Below, one piece after another: positions 1-8,018 of a DNA stretch of 43,922 nt; positions within the stretch are counted from its first letter, which is position 1; each line of letters begins with the position of its first letter. Origin of the DNA: CANKHA01 sp034668825 (GTDB taxonomy: Bacteria > Pseudomonadota > Alphaproteobacteria > Rhizobiales > Xanthobacteraceae); the NCBI GenBank assembly GCA_034668825.1, contig JAXDOR010000043.1, positions 1 to 43,922 on the forward strand, read 5' to 3'. The notes under the pieces are model-generated. The model did not search any database, was not told the DNA's origin, and saw only the letters and a list, made by a program, of their open reading frames with translations. A program made the translations under genes and the position numbers.

Positions 1-143
1 TTTTTCCCTCTTCCCGCTGGCGGGGAGAGGTCGCTTCCGCGCGTGCGCGAGGAAGCGGGTGAGGGGGTTGCCATCGAACTCGAAAGCCCCTCATCCGGCT
101 TGCTTTGCTCGCCACCTTCTCCCCGCACGCGGGGAGAAGGAAT
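1..143. repeat. Dispersed palindromic intergenic repeat, two hairpin units
   Basis: Two inverted repeats flank a purine-rich linker. The left unit (7-30) pairs CCTCTTCCCG with CGGGGAGAGG, with one mismatch. The right unit (115-140) is a perfect 12-bp palindrome, CCTTCTCCCCGC / GCGGGGAGAAGG, with a 2-nt loop. The same composite, including the GCGGGTGAGGGGG linker, recurs at 32547-32667, so this is a dispersed family. The right unit ends four bases from the nadA stop codon and may act as a transcript-end hairpin for that gene, although no T tract follows it. Confidence 0.8.
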
Positions 144-1232
144 TCAACTCTTCAAATTCACCATGCGCTCGACGGCGCGGCGCGCTTTTGCCGCGATAGC
201 CGGATCGACCAAAACCTCCTCGCGCATATGCACCAGGCTGTCGAGAATGTTCGGCAGCGTGATGCGTTTCATGTGCGGGCAGAGATTGCAGGGGCGCACG
301 AATTCCACATCGGGCAATTCCGCCGCCACGTTGTCGGCCATGGAGCACTCGGTGACCATCACCACGCGCTTTGGCCTGCGCTGGCGCACCCAATCGATCA
401 TATGCGCGGTGGAGCCGGTGAAGTCCGCTTCCGCGATGACGTCCGGCGGACACTCCGGATGCGCGATGATCTGCACCGACGGATCGCTCTCGCGCACCGC
501 GCGCAGCTCGGCGGCGGTGAAGCGCTCATGCACCTCGCAATGGCCCTTCCAGGCGATGATCTTCACGCTGGTTTGTCCGGCTACGTATTTCGCCAGATAT
601 TCATCCGGCAGCATGATGACGCGCTCGGCGCCGAGGCTCTCGACCACCTGCACCGCGTTCGACGAGGTGCAGCAGATGTCGCTCTCGGCCTTCACCTCGG
701 CGGAAGTGTTGACATAGGTGACCACGGGCACGCCGGGGAAACGCTCACGCAGCAGCCGCACGTCCGCCGCGGTGATGGATTCCGCCAGCGAGCAGCCGGC
801 GCGTAGATCGGGGATCAACACCACCTTATCGGGATTGAGGATCTTCGCCGTCTCCGCCATGAAATGCACGCCGCATTGCACGATCACGTCGGCATCCACC
901 TTCGCCGCTTCGCGGGCGAGCTGGAGCGAATCGCCGACCACATCGGCAACGCAGTGGAAGATTTCCGGCGTCTGATAATTATGCGCCAGGATGACGGCGT
1001 TGCGCTCTTGCTTCAGCCGGTTGATGGCGCGAATGGTGGGGGCGAGCGTCGGCCACTCGATCGCCGGGATGACATTTTTCACCCGCTGGTACAGATGCGC
1101 GGTATCGCGCTCGACGTCTGCGTTCCAATCGAGCGTAGGCGTCGGCAGCGGCTTGAAACGTCGCAGGGAAGGAGTGCGGACCGCAGCGCGTGCCGAAAAC
1201 ATTGGTGCATCAACAACTTCCAAGAGAGGCAC
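144..1232 (-). CDS. nadA: Quinolinate synthase
   Basis: NadA condenses iminoaspartate with dihydroxyacetone phosphate to quinolinate, the second step of de novo NAD synthesis, in the cytosol with an oxygen-sensitive [4Fe-4S] cluster. The 362-residue protein has the family signatures: AHNYQ near residue 83, QCGVHFMAETAKILNPDK from about 119, VTYVNTSAEVKAESD near 171, KGHCEVH near 229 and RPCNLCPHM near 313. Cys120, Cys232 and Cys318 are the likeliest cluster ligands. The GTG at 1232 is chosen because GAGGAGG (1240-1246, complement) lies 7 nt upstream; an internal ATG at 1202 lacks such a site. nadB and nadC are not in view and could lie beyond the left edge. The upstream region carries two candidate NadQ operators. 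Confidence 0.96.
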   Translation of the reverse strand: MPLLEVVDAPMFSARAAVRTPSLRRFKPLPTPTLDWNADVERDTAHLYQRVKNVIPAIEWPTLAPTIRAINRLKQERNAVILAHNYQTPEIFHCVADVVGDSLQLAREAAKVDADVIVQCGVHFMAETAKILNPDKVVLIPDLRAGCSLAESITAADVRLLRERFPGVPVVTYVNTSAEVKAESDICCTSSNAVQVVESLGAERVIMLPDEYLAKYVAGQTSVKIIAWKGHCEVHERFTAAELRAVRESDPSVQIIAHPECPPDVIAEADFTGSTAHMIDWVRQRRPKRVVMVTECSMADNVAAELPDVEFVRPCNLCPHMKRITLPNILDSLVHMREEVLVDPAIAAKARRAVERMVNLKS

Positions 1233-1249
1233 GACGAACCCTCCTCATT

Positions 1250-1320
1250 GTGCTCGAACTGAGTATAAGCGGGGACAAAAACATCCGGCACGGAGCCGGT
1301 GTTGTTCTCAATTCGAGCAA
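1250..1320 (-). promoter_or_regulatory. nadA promoter with two candidate NadQ operators
   Basis: Two imperfect palindromes share the core CTC-N5-GAG: site 1 at 1253-1263 (CTCGAACTGAG) and site 2 at 1307-1317 (CTCAATTCGAG). Their centres are 54 bp apart, close to five helical turns. On the nadA strand a good -10 hexamer, TATACT (1262-1267), overlaps site 1, so a protein bound there would block the promoter; no convincing -35 is visible. A nadQ-type regulator gene lies about 4.4 kb away (5690-6676). Binding by NadQ is inferred from arrangement, not shown. Confidence 0.55.
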
Positions 1321-1469
1321 AACAGATATAGCACTTTCACTTTGCCTTCGCCAGTCCCCTGTCACGCGGCTGCTATGCAGTGGGGCGGCGGGTTCTATGA
1401 CCAAAGATTTGTTTGGGTGGCGCAAGCGAGGTTCTATGTTCGTCGCCACTCACGCGTTCCGGAGCCTCC

Positions 1470-2708
1470 ATGTCGATTTCCTCTGCAACCTCGAAGCTTG
1501 CCACCTGGCGCACGCCCGCAGTTATTCTGGTCTGCGGATGCGTAGTGTCGGCACTTAGCTTCGGTCCGCGCTCGTCGCTCGGTTTGTTCCTGACCCCGAT
1601 GTCGTTCGCCCACGGCTGGGGCCGCGATGTGTTTGCTCTCGCGCTTGCGCTGCAGATGCTGTTGTGGGGCGCGGGTCAGCCCTTCGCCGGCGCCATCGCG
1701 GATCGTTTCGGTCCGTTTCCTGTTCTCGCCGGAGGCTCAATCCTTTATGCCGCCGGCTTGGTGTTGATGGCACATAGCAGCACGCCCGGGATGCTTTATC
1801 TCACGGCCGGCGTGCTGCTCGGTCTCGGCCTTGCCGCCTCGTCCTTCATGATCGTGCTCGGCGCTTTCGCCAAGCTGATGCCGCCGCAATGGCGGTCGCT
1901 CTCTTTCGGCGCCGGCACCGCGGCAGGCTCCTTCGGGCAATTCCTCTTCTCGCCCTTGGCGGTCGGATTTCTCGGCAGCGTCGGCTGGCAGGAAACGCTT
2001 GTCATATTCGCCGTGATCGTGCTGCTGATCGCGCCGCTGGCCTGGACGCTGGCTGCGCCGGCCGACACGGCGAAGACTGACGACGCCGTGCAGCATCAAT
2101 CGGTGAAACAGTCGCTTGCCGAGGCGCTCGGTCATCGCAGCTACGTGCTGCTGGTGATCGGTTTCTTCACCTGCGGTTTTCAGCTTTTCTTCATCACCGT
2201 ACATCTGCCGGCGTATCTGGTGGACCGCGGCCTCTCGGTCACGGTGGGCGCTTGGACGCTCGGCGTGATCGGTCTGTTCAACATCATTGGCTCGGTCGCC
2301 GCCGGCTGGCTCAGCGACAAGATGCCGAAGCGATACTTGCTCTCGATCATCTATTTCTCGCGCTCGATTGCTGTGCTCGTCTTTATCAGCTTGCCGGCTA
2401 GTCCCGCCTCGGCGGTGGCCTTCGGCGCGGTCATGGGTTTGCTGTGGCTCTCGACCGTGCCGCCAACCAATGGGCTGATCGCGATCATGTTCGGCACCAA
2501 ATGGCTCACCATGCTGTCTGGGCTCGCCTTTTTCAGTCACCAAGTCGGTGGCTTCCTCGGCGTCTGGCTCGGCGGCGTCGTGTTCGAGCGCACCGGCTCC
2601 TATAATTTGATCTGGTGGTTGTCGATCCTGCTCGGCGTGCTGTCCGCACTGGTCAATCTGCCGATCGTGGAAAAGCCGGCGCCGCGGCTGAGCGCCATTC
2701 CCGCTTGA
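1470..2708 (+). CDS. MFS transporter, first of a tandem pair
   Basis: This 412-residue protein has about 12 hydrophobic segments and belongs to the major facilitator superfamily, closest by eye to the monocarboxylate/oxalate-formate (OFA-like) branch. Typical motifs are GPRSSLGLFLTPMS in the first helix pair, the loop 2-3 motif GAIADRFGP, and GWLSDKMPKRY in the equivalent C-terminal loop. The substrate is unknown; small organic acid anions are a reasonable guess. The ATG at 1470 has GGAG 5 nt upstream and starts the region shared with the next gene, so it is preferred to a TTG at 1413. The next gene, a close paralogue, begins 9 nt after the stop, so the two are probably cotranscribed. nadA is divergent. 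Confidence 0.88.
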   Translation: MSISSATSKLATWRTPAVILVCGCVVSALSFGPRSSLGLFLTPMSFAHGWGRDVFALALALQMLLWGAGQPFAGAIADRFGPFPVLAGGSILYAAGLVLMAHSSTPGMLYLTAGVLLGLGLAASSFMIVLGAFAKLMPPQWRSLSFGAGTAAGSFGQFLFSPLAVGFLGSVGWQETLVIFAVIVLLIAPLAWTLAAPADTAKTDDAVQHQSVKQSLAEALGHRSYVLLVIGFFTCGFQLFFITVHLPAYLVDRGLSVTVGAWTLGVIGLFNIIGSVAAGWLSDKMPKRYLLSIIYFSRSIAVLVFISLPASPASAVAFGAVMGLLWLSTVPPTNGLIAIMFGTKWLTMLSGLAFFSHQVGGFLGVWLGGVVFERTGSYNLIWWLSILLGVLSALVNLPIVEKPAPRLSAIPA

Positions 2709-2717
2709 TAGGGCCCG

Positions 2718-3977
2718 ATGTCTAATCCTGCGATCACTGAGCAGTTTATGGCCAAGGTGCTGAGCTGGCGCACGCCCGCCGTTATCGTCTTCGGCGGCTG
2801 TTTGATCGCCGTTCTCAACTACGGCCCGCGCTCCTCGCTCGGATTTTTCCTCACGCCGATATCGACGAGCCATGACTGGGGTCGCGAGGTCTTCGCCTTG
2901 GCGCTGGCGATCCAGAATCTCACCTACGGCATCAGCACGCCGTTTGCCGGAGCGGTGGCCGACCGCTTCGGCACAATCCGCGTGCTCATGCTGGGATCGA
3001 TCCTTTACGCCGCCGGTCTTACCGCCATGGCTTATTCGACGACGCCGGGCGCGATCTATCTTTCCTGCGGAATTCTCATTGGCCTTGGCGTGTCCGGAAC
3101 CTCCTTCACCATTGTCATTGCCGCGCTCGGAAAGCTGATGCCGGAAAAGTGGCGCTCGCTCGCCTTCGGCGCTGGCACGGCGGCCGGCTCCTTCGGCCAA
3201 TTTCTGTTCTCTCCACTCGGCGTGTCGTTGATCGACAGTATCGGCTGGCAGGCTACGCTGCTGACTTTCAGCAGCTTGGTGCTCCTGGTCATTCCGCTGT
3301 CGGTGATCTTGGCGACGCCGGCGATGGACACCGTTCCAGCCGGATCACCGCGCACCGCGCAGACGCAATCCTTCACGCATGCGCTTGGTGAAGCCTGCGC
3401 CCACCGCTCCTACCTGCTGCTGGTGCTCGGCTTCTTCACCTGCGGCTTCCAACTTTCGTTCATCACCGTCCACCTGCCGTCCTATCTCCTCGATATCGGC
3501 CTCTCCGCGAAAGTGGGTGGCTGGACGTTGGCAATCATCGGCCTGTTCAATATCGCCGGTTCGATGACGTCCGGCTGGCTCGGGAGCCGCATGCCGAAGC
3601 GCTACATCCTGTCGTTCATCTATTTCACCCGCGCGCTTGCGGTGGTGATCTTCATCTCGCTGCCGCCGAGCACGGTGACGACGCTGATCTTCGGCGCGGT
3701 CACCGGCTTCCTGTGGCTATCGACGGTGCCGCCGACCTCCGGTTTGGTGGCGGTGATGTTCGGCACGCGCTGGCTTGGAATGCTGTTCGGCGTTGCCTTC
3801 TTCAGCCATCAGGTCGGCGGCTTTCTCGGCATCTGGCTTGGCGGCGTTCTGTTTGAGCGCACCGGCTCCTATAATATCGTGTGGTGGCTGTCGGTGGCCT
3901 TCGGCCTGTTGTCCGGGTTCATCAACCTGCCGATTGTGGAGAAGCCGGTGGCGCGCGCTTTTCCGGCGGCGGCGTAA
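2718..3977 (+). CDS. MFS transporter, second of a tandem pair
   Basis: This 419-residue protein aligns with the preceding gene over its whole length without large gaps (SWRTPAVI, NYGPRSSLGFFLTPIS, GAVADRFGTIRVL, FGAGTAAGSFGQFLFSPLGV, SHQVGGFLGIWLGGVLFERTGSYN). It has the 12-helix plan, a cytoplasmic loop 2-3 motif GAVADRFG and the C-terminal repeat loop GWLGSRMPKRY. The pair is clearly a tandem duplication. They could transport related substrates or form a heteromer; neither is shown. Residues that vary, for example the central loop near 200-225, are where specificity or regulation could differ. A palindromic repeat follows the stop codon. Confidence 0.88.
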   Translation: MSNPAITEQFMAKVLSWRTPAVIVFGGCLIAVLNYGPRSSLGFFLTPISTSHDWGREVFALALAIQNLTYGISTPFAGAVADRFGTIRVLMLGSILYAAGLTAMAYSTTPGAIYLSCGILIGLGVSGTSFTIVIAALGKLMPEKWRSLAFGAGTAAGSFGQFLFSPLGVSLIDSIGWQATLLTFSSLVLLVIPLSVILATPAMDTVPAGSPRTAQTQSFTHALGEACAHRSYLLLVLGFFTCGFQLSFITVHLPSYLLDIGLSAKVGGWTLAIIGLFNIAGSMTSGWLGSRMPKRYILSFIYFTRALAVVIFISLPPSTVTTLIFGAVTGFLWLSTVPPTSGLVAVMFGTRWLGMLFGVAFFSHQVGGFLGIWLGGVLFERTGSYNIVWWLSVAFGLLSGFINLPIVEKPVARAFPAAA

Positions 3978-4000
3978 GCGGATGACGCGCTGTTAATTTT

Positions 4001-4095
4001 TGTCATCCCGGCCGAGCGCGAAGCGCGAGAGCCGGGACCCACGAGACGGAATTGGGTCCCGGATCGGCTCGCGTTGCTCGCCGTCCGGGATGACA
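4001..4095. repeat. Dispersed palindromic repeat (TGTCATCCCGG family)
   Basis: The outer arms TGTCATCCCGG (4001) and CCGGGATGACA (ends 4095) are perfect inverse complements, enclosing an inner stem of GAGAGCCGGGACCC with GGGTCCCGGATCGGCTC. This long cruciform-like unit sits between the MFS pair and acuI and ends 15 nt before the acuI start. A related unit with CATGGCCGGG arms lies at 7911-8000. It may terminate the MFS transcript or fold in the acuI leader. Confidence 0.8.
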
Positions 4096-4110
4096 TAGGA
4101 TGGAGACACT

Positions 4111-5097
4111 GTGTCCACGTTCAAGGCGATCGTCATTGACAAGACGGACGACGGTCAATCCGTCGCGCTCACCGACTTCGACGAAAACAATTTAATGGAA
4201 GGCGACGTCACCGTCCGCGTCGAATGGTCGACGATCAACTACAAGGACGGCCTCGCCATCACCGGCAAGGCGCCGGTGGTGCGCCGCTTTCCCATGATAC
4301 CCGGTGTCGATTTCGCCGGCACGGTGGAAGCCTCCACGCATCCGCAATGGAAGCCGGGCGACAAGGTCATCTGCAATGGCTGGGGCCTCGGCGAAACCCA
4401 TCTCGGCGCTTATGCGCAGAAGGCGCGGGTGAAGGGTGATTGGCTGGTACGGCTTCCCGTCGGCATGCGCGCGCGCGAAGCCATGGCCATCGGTACCGCC
4501 GGTTATACCGCCATGCTCGCGGTGATGGCGCTGGAGCGCCACGGCATCACGCCTGAGCGCGGGCCGGTGGTGGTGACCGGCGCCGCGGGCGGGGTCGGTT
4601 CGGTGGCAATCGCCATTCTTGCCAAACTTGGCTACCGGGTGACCGCCTCCACCGGCCGCGTACAGGAATCTGATTATCTCAAGAGTCTTGGCGCCGCCGA
4701 GATCATCGACCGCAAGGAGCTCTCCGGTACGCCCAAGCCGCTGGCGAAGGAACGCTGGGCCGGCGGCGTCGATACGGTCGGTTCCACCACGCTCGCCAAT
4801 CTTCTGTCGATGACGCACTATCATGGCGCCGTCGCCGCTTGCGGACTGGCGGGCGGCATGGATCTGCCAGCCAGCGTCGTTCCCTTCATCCTGCGCGGCG
4901 TGTCGCTGCTCGGCATCGACTCGGTGATGTGCCCAATCGATCTCCGCCGCGAGGCCTGGAAAAGGCTCGAATCCGATGTGGATCGCGACAAGCTCCAGGC
5001 CATGACCAGCGAGATCGGCCTTGCCGGCGTGATCGCGGCTGCGCCGCCTATCCTCGACGGCCAGGTGCGCGGGCGAATTGTCGTAAAGGTCACATAA
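4111..5097 (+). CDS. acuI: Zinc-independent quinone/acryloyl-CoA reductase (AcuI/YhdH family)
   Basis: This 328-residue medium-chain dehydrogenase/reductase belongs to the YhdH/AcuI subgroup, which reduces acryloyl-CoA (and other enones or quinones) with NADPH in the cytosol. The N-terminal GroES-like domain carries WSTINYKDGLAITGK and FPMIPGVDFAGTV. The Rossmann domain carries VVVTGAAGGVGSVAI near residue 151 and, further on, STGRVQESDYLKSLGA. There are no zinc-ligand motifs, as expected for this branch. The GTG at 4111 has AGGATGGAG 5-13 nt upstream and gives the family length. The two upstream MFS genes could supply an organic acid, but the gap is filled by a repeat, so an operon is uncertain. 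The true substrate may not be acryloyl-CoA. Confidence 0.85.
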   Translation: MSTFKAIVIDKTDDGQSVALTDFDENNLMEGDVTVRVEWSTINYKDGLAITGKAPVVRRFPMIPGVDFAGTVEASTHPQWKPGDKVICNGWGLGETHLGAYAQKARVKGDWLVRLPVGMRAREAMAIGTAGYTAMLAVMALERHGITPERGPVVVTGAAGGVGSVAIAILAKLGYRVTASTGRVQESDYLKSLGAAEIIDRKELSGTPKPLAKERWAGGVDTVGSTTLANLLSMTHYHGAVAACGLAGGMDLPASVVPFILRGVSLLGIDSVMCPIDLRREAWKRLESDVDRDKLQAMTSEIGLAGVIAAAPPILDGQVRGRIVVKVT

Positions 5098-5209
5098 AGA
5101 CAGGCGATTAGCCTTTGATACCCGGCTTTTAACGTCTTTTCCGACGTGGTAAGAATCTCCTTAAGAAAGTGCGGTTAGGCTGTCTGGCGTGTGTTGCTTG
5201 GAGTGTGTG

Positions 5210-5686
5210 ATGCAGGCGCGTTTCGCTGTTGTGTTGATGGGGCTAGTTGCCAGTTTGCCGGCCATGGCCGGCGAGTTGAAGCCCGAGGAGGCCCGGCGCT
5301 TCGTCACCGGCAAGCTGTTCGCCTTTAATTGTTTCGAGGGCACTACGGGAGCGGGCCGCGTCCACGCCGACGGCTCGGCCACGGGCTCCGTCCAATTTCG
5401 CGGTAGCGGTCCGGTACGCTACGTCACGCTGCCGCCTGGCACGCTCCGTGTGAAGAGCGAGGCGGTTTGCGCTTCGGTGAGGGGCATGCCCTTTGAGCCC
5501 TGCTTCAATCTCGAGCAGAAGGACAAGGTGAGCTTCCGCGGCTCCATCTCCGGCCTCGGCTTCGCCTATTGCGACTTCAACCGCCGTTCGGCGCGCGTGA
5601 GCCTTGCCAAGGCCAGTTCACGTCCGCGCTCGCTCCAACCGCCGGTGCAATCTTCCGCCGCGGTGACGATGTCGGAGCGGGACTAG
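5210..5686 (+). CDS. Exported protein of unknown function
   Basis: This 158-residue protein has a clear signal peptide, MQARFAVVLMGLVASLPAMA, with cleavage likely after AMA. The mature part starts GELKPEEARRFVTGKLFAFNCFEGTTG and contains four Cys (NCFEG, VCASV, PCFNL, YCDFN), which could form two periplasmic disulfides. Its tail is Ser/Arg rich and looks disordered. Similar short exported proteins starting with LKPEEARRFV are common in Bradyrhizobium-like genomes without an assigned role. The ATG at 5210 is preferred to a GTG/TTG about 20 nt earlier because it starts the signal peptide exactly. It converges with nadQ, three bases away. Confidence 0.75.
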   Translation: MQARFAVVLMGLVASLPAMAGELKPEEARRFVTGKLFAFNCFEGTTGAGRVHADGSATGSVQFRGSGPVRYVTLPPGTLRVKSEAVCASVRGMPFEPCFNLEQKDKVSFRGSISGLGFAYCDFNRRSARVSLAKASSRPRSLQPPVQSSAAVTMSERD

Positions 5687-5689
5687 ACG

Positions 5690-6676
5690 CTAGCCGCGTC
5701 CGCCCAGCCGTAACCCCGGCGCCGGACGCTCCGAAACCACCTCACGGCGGAAACGAAAGCGCGCCGCTGGTCGCCCGCCGGTCGCGGTCGACATTTCGCC
5801 GGTCGGCTCCACCAGCGCCGCGGTTTCCACCAACCGTCGGAAATTCTGCTTGTGCAGATGCCGGCCGGAGATCGCCTCGACCGTGCGCTGCAATTCCGTC
5901 AGCGTGAATTCCGCCGGCATCAACTCGAACACCACGGGGCGGTATTTCAGCTTCGCCCGCAGCCGCGCGATGGCGGTGGCGAGAATGCGCCGATGATCGA
6001 ACCGGATGGCTTCGCCGAGCACGGGGAAAGGATCGCGGGCATGCGCGGCTTCGCGGCCGTCGCGCCGGGCTTCTTCCACAAGGCCCGCCTCGTAAAGCAA
6101 CTCGTAGCGGTCGAGCACCTTCTCCTCATCCCACGGGCTGCCGTCCACCGCGAAACAGAGCCGCACCCGGTCGCGCCGGCCGAGCGCGCGTCCGGGCTCC
6201 GGCTGCTGCACCCGCCCGGCCCATTCCTCAAGCAGCGGCAGGATGGTGGTATCGAGAATCGCCGGCCTGCCCTCGCGCCAGTCCTCCCACGGGAAGAAGC
6301 GGTACCACGGCTCAAATCCGGCGGCGGAGCCGCGCAACGTCGCGGCATTGTCCGACATCCGGCTGAGCGCCAGGTAGCCGATGGAAACAACATGCGGCGC
6401 GGTATCGCGCGGGCCGACATGGCGGCCGCGATCGCCAAATGTGTAGAGCTGCTCGACATAGCCAACGCGTAAGCCCGTCTGCGCCTCGACCCAGGCGCGC
6501 AAGCCGATTTCGAAGGTGCGATGCGCCACCGGATCGAACGGGCCGAAGGGCAGGCCCGCACGCGCGTCGCCCTTGGCGCCATCGGCGGCGACCAGGATCG
6601 CCGGCTCGTCGGTTTCGACGGCGACAATGGCGGCGGTCAATCCAATCTCGATCGGGGTGAGCTTGGTCTCGGTCAT
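5690..6676 (-). CDS. nadQ: NadQ-type transcriptional regulator of NAD biosynthesis
   Basis: This 328-residue protein matches the alphaproteobacterial COG4111 family, which comparative genomics named NadQ and proposed as a regulator of nadABC. The N-terminal part (about 1-150) is Nudix-like, but its box (around 41-69, LPFGPFDPVAHRTFEIGLRAW...) lacks the catalytic REx2EE residues, fitting a ligand sensor rather than a hydrolase. The C-terminal part (about 230-310; FELMPAEFTLTELQRTVEAI and HKQNFRRLVETAALV) matches the winged-helix region seen in NrtR-type regulators. It starts 6 nt after the stop of the phosphatase gene, so the two are probably one transcript. Its likely target, nadA, is in the same window and carries paired palindromes. 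I see no matching site before 7189. Confidence 0.82.
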   Translation of the reverse strand: MTETKLTPIEIGLTAAIVAVETDEPAILVAADGAKGDARAGLPFGPFDPVAHRTFEIGLRAWVEAQTGLRVGYVEQLYTFGDRGRHVGPRDTAPHVVSIGYLALSRMSDNAATLRGSAAGFEPWYRFFPWEDWREGRPAILDTTILPLLEEWAGRVQQPEPGRALGRRDRVRLCFAVDGSPWDEEKVLDRYELLYEAGLVEEARRDGREAAHARDPFPVLGEAIRFDHRRILATAIARLRAKLKYRPVVFELMPAEFTLTELQRTVEAISGRHLHKQNFRRLVETAALVEPTGEMSTATGGRPAARFRFRREVVSERPAPGLRLGGRG

Positions 6677-6682
6677 CGCGCG

Positions 6683-7189
6683 TCACTTAAGATCAAGCCG
6701 GAACGGATCGCCTTCATAAGCCGCATGGCCGGGGCCGATGGTCTCGATGGCTTTCACCATGCGGCCGTCGCGCCCGAGGATGCGGTCCGCCAAAGACACG
6801 ATCAGCCGGTTGGGCGTCGCCGTGCGCGAGGCGCGGCGCAGCTCCCAGGCAATCGCCATTTCCTCCCGCTCGGGATTGAGCGCGCAGGCCGCCGCATAGG
6901 CGCTGGCGGTGGAGCGGCTGATGCCGGCGTAGCAGTGAATGACAATGGGAGCGGCGCGATCCCAGCTTTTGACAAATCGCATCAGCCGCGCGACGTGCTC
7001 CTCGCAAGGATGCGTGTAGCCGTCGATCGGGCAACTGATGTCGTCGACGTCGATATGCAGATGGTTTTCCTCGGCGATGGTGGCCGGCCGCCTCACCGCT
7101 GAAATATCCTTGAGCAGGGTGATGACATGGCGCGCGCCGGTAGTCTCCACCGTGTCGTGCAGCCGCGCCAATGAGCAGACGTGAATCAT
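6683..7189 (-). CDS. Protein tyrosine/dual-specificity phosphatase-like protein
   Basis: This 168-residue protein carries the Cys-dependent phosphatase P-loop HCYAGISRS (C-x5-R; Cys86 and Arg92 when counted from the ATG at 7189). An upstream Asp-rich segment, HIDVDDISCPIDGY, could hold the general acid. The family removes phosphate from Tyr/Ser/Thr residues or other phosphoesters in the cytosol. The ATG at 7189 is preferred to a TTG at 7201 because AAGGA sits 4 nt upstream. It lies directly in front of nadQ with a 6-nt gap. This pairing suggests shared expression, but nothing here links the phosphatase to NAD metabolism. Confidence 0.82.
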   Translation of the reverse strand: MIHVCSLARLHDTVETTGARHVITLLKDISAVRRPATIAEENHLHIDVDDISCPIDGYTHPCEEHVARLMRFVKSWDRAAPIVIHCYAGISRSTASAYAAACALNPEREEMAIAWELRRASRTATPNRLIVSLADRILGRDGRMVKAIETIGPGHAAYEGDPFRLDLK

Positions 7190-7247
7190 TGAATCCTTCA
7201 AGCTGAGGGATTGGTCTTATATATGGCCGCGCGATTCGAGGGAAAGT

Positions 7248-7892
7248 TCACTCGTGCGTGAGCTTGGTCATGCGGTCGAAATAACGCGCCTGCGCGATCT
7301 CGGCCGGCCAGGGTTTTAGATAATCGCGCTCCAGCGCCAGCGAAAACACCGGCGGCTTGCCGAAAAAGCGCCGCGCCTCGGCGGCGTCGAATCCCGCAAG
7401 CCGTGTCGCCTCGAAATAGGCGGCGCCACGATCCGCCGCTTTGACCAGACGCTGCCATTCTTCCGGCAGCTCGGCGGGCAATCCGAAGCGCAGATGGATA
7501 GCGGCAAGCAGGCGCCGCTCCACAGCTTTATAGCTGTCGCCGATGACGGCTTTGAACGGCGAGATCATGTCGCCGATCACATATTCCGGCGCGTCATGCA
7601 GCAGCACCGCGAGCCGCCGCGTGCGATCGAGCCGCGGCGTCTTGGCGCGTGCGACCGCCTCCACCAGCAGCGTGTGCTGCGCGACGGAAAAAATATGCGC
7701 GCCCTCGGTCTGCCCGTTCCAGCGCGCGACGCGGGCCAAGCCGTAGGCGATGTCCGCTAACTCCACATCAAGCGGCGAGGGATCAAGCAGATCGAGCCGC
7801 CGTCCAGACAACATCCGCTGCCATGCGCGTTCTTTCTTTCCTCCCGCCTTGAGGGGGAGGGTTGGGGAGGGGAGTGATTTGGGTTGCGGCAT
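7248..7892 (-). CDS. HD-domain phosphohydrolase (YfbR-like), N terminus altered by a repeat
   Basis: An HD-superfamily metal-dependent phosphohydrolase, similar to YfbR-type 5'-deoxynucleotidases. Counting from 7892, His73 (VAQHTLL) and His99-Asp100 (LLHDAPEYVIGDMISPFK) are the metal ligands, and AADRGAAY supplies a later Asp. The conserved opening, RAWQRMLSGRRLDLLDPSPLD by comparison with relatives I recall, is present but directly abuts a palindromic repeat. No start codon lies in frame between that block and the repeat. The ATG at 7892 therefore reads through repeat sequence (KSLPSPTLPLKAGG); the other option is the internal ATG at 7814, which cuts off RAWQR. Neither has a strong ribosome-binding site. 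Activity of the core is probably intact. Confidence 0.8.
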   Translation of the reverse strand: MPQPKSLPSPTLPLKAGGKKERAWQRMLSGRRLDLLDPSPLDVELADIAYGLARVARWNGQTEGAHIFSVAQHTLLVEAVARAKTPRLDRTRRLAVLLHDAPEYVIGDMISPFKAVIGDSYKAVERRLLAAIHLRFGLPAELPEEWQRLVKAADRGAAYFEATRLAGFDAAEARRFFGKPPVFSLALERDYLKPWPAEIAQARYFDRMTKLTHE

Positions 7893-8000
7893 GACGACAA
7901 CGCTAACGTTCGTCATGGCCGGGCTCGTCCCGGCCATCCACGTCTTCCTTCCTTGTAATAAGAAAGACGTGGATGCCCGGCACAAGGCCGGGCATGACGG
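7848..8000. repeat. Two dispersed repeats between the HD hydrolase and tag genes
   Basis: The part at 7848-7881 is a GGGAGGGTTGGGGAGGGG-type stretch that reads into the HD hydrolase frame. The second (7911-8000) is a long palindrome with outer arms CGTCATG / CATGACG. Inside it ACGTCTT (7949) pairs with AAGACGT (7973). It belongs to the same class as 4001-4095. The unit ends 18 nt from the tag stop codon and could end the tag transcript. Confidence 0.75.
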
Positions 8001-8018
8001 AATTATTGCAATTGGAGG

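Noticed and set aside
1737..3200. 487-codon frame on the minus strand across both MFS genes
   Set aside because: It mirrors the codon bias of two clear transporter genes, has a low-complexity Arg/Glu-rich product and no recognisable domain.
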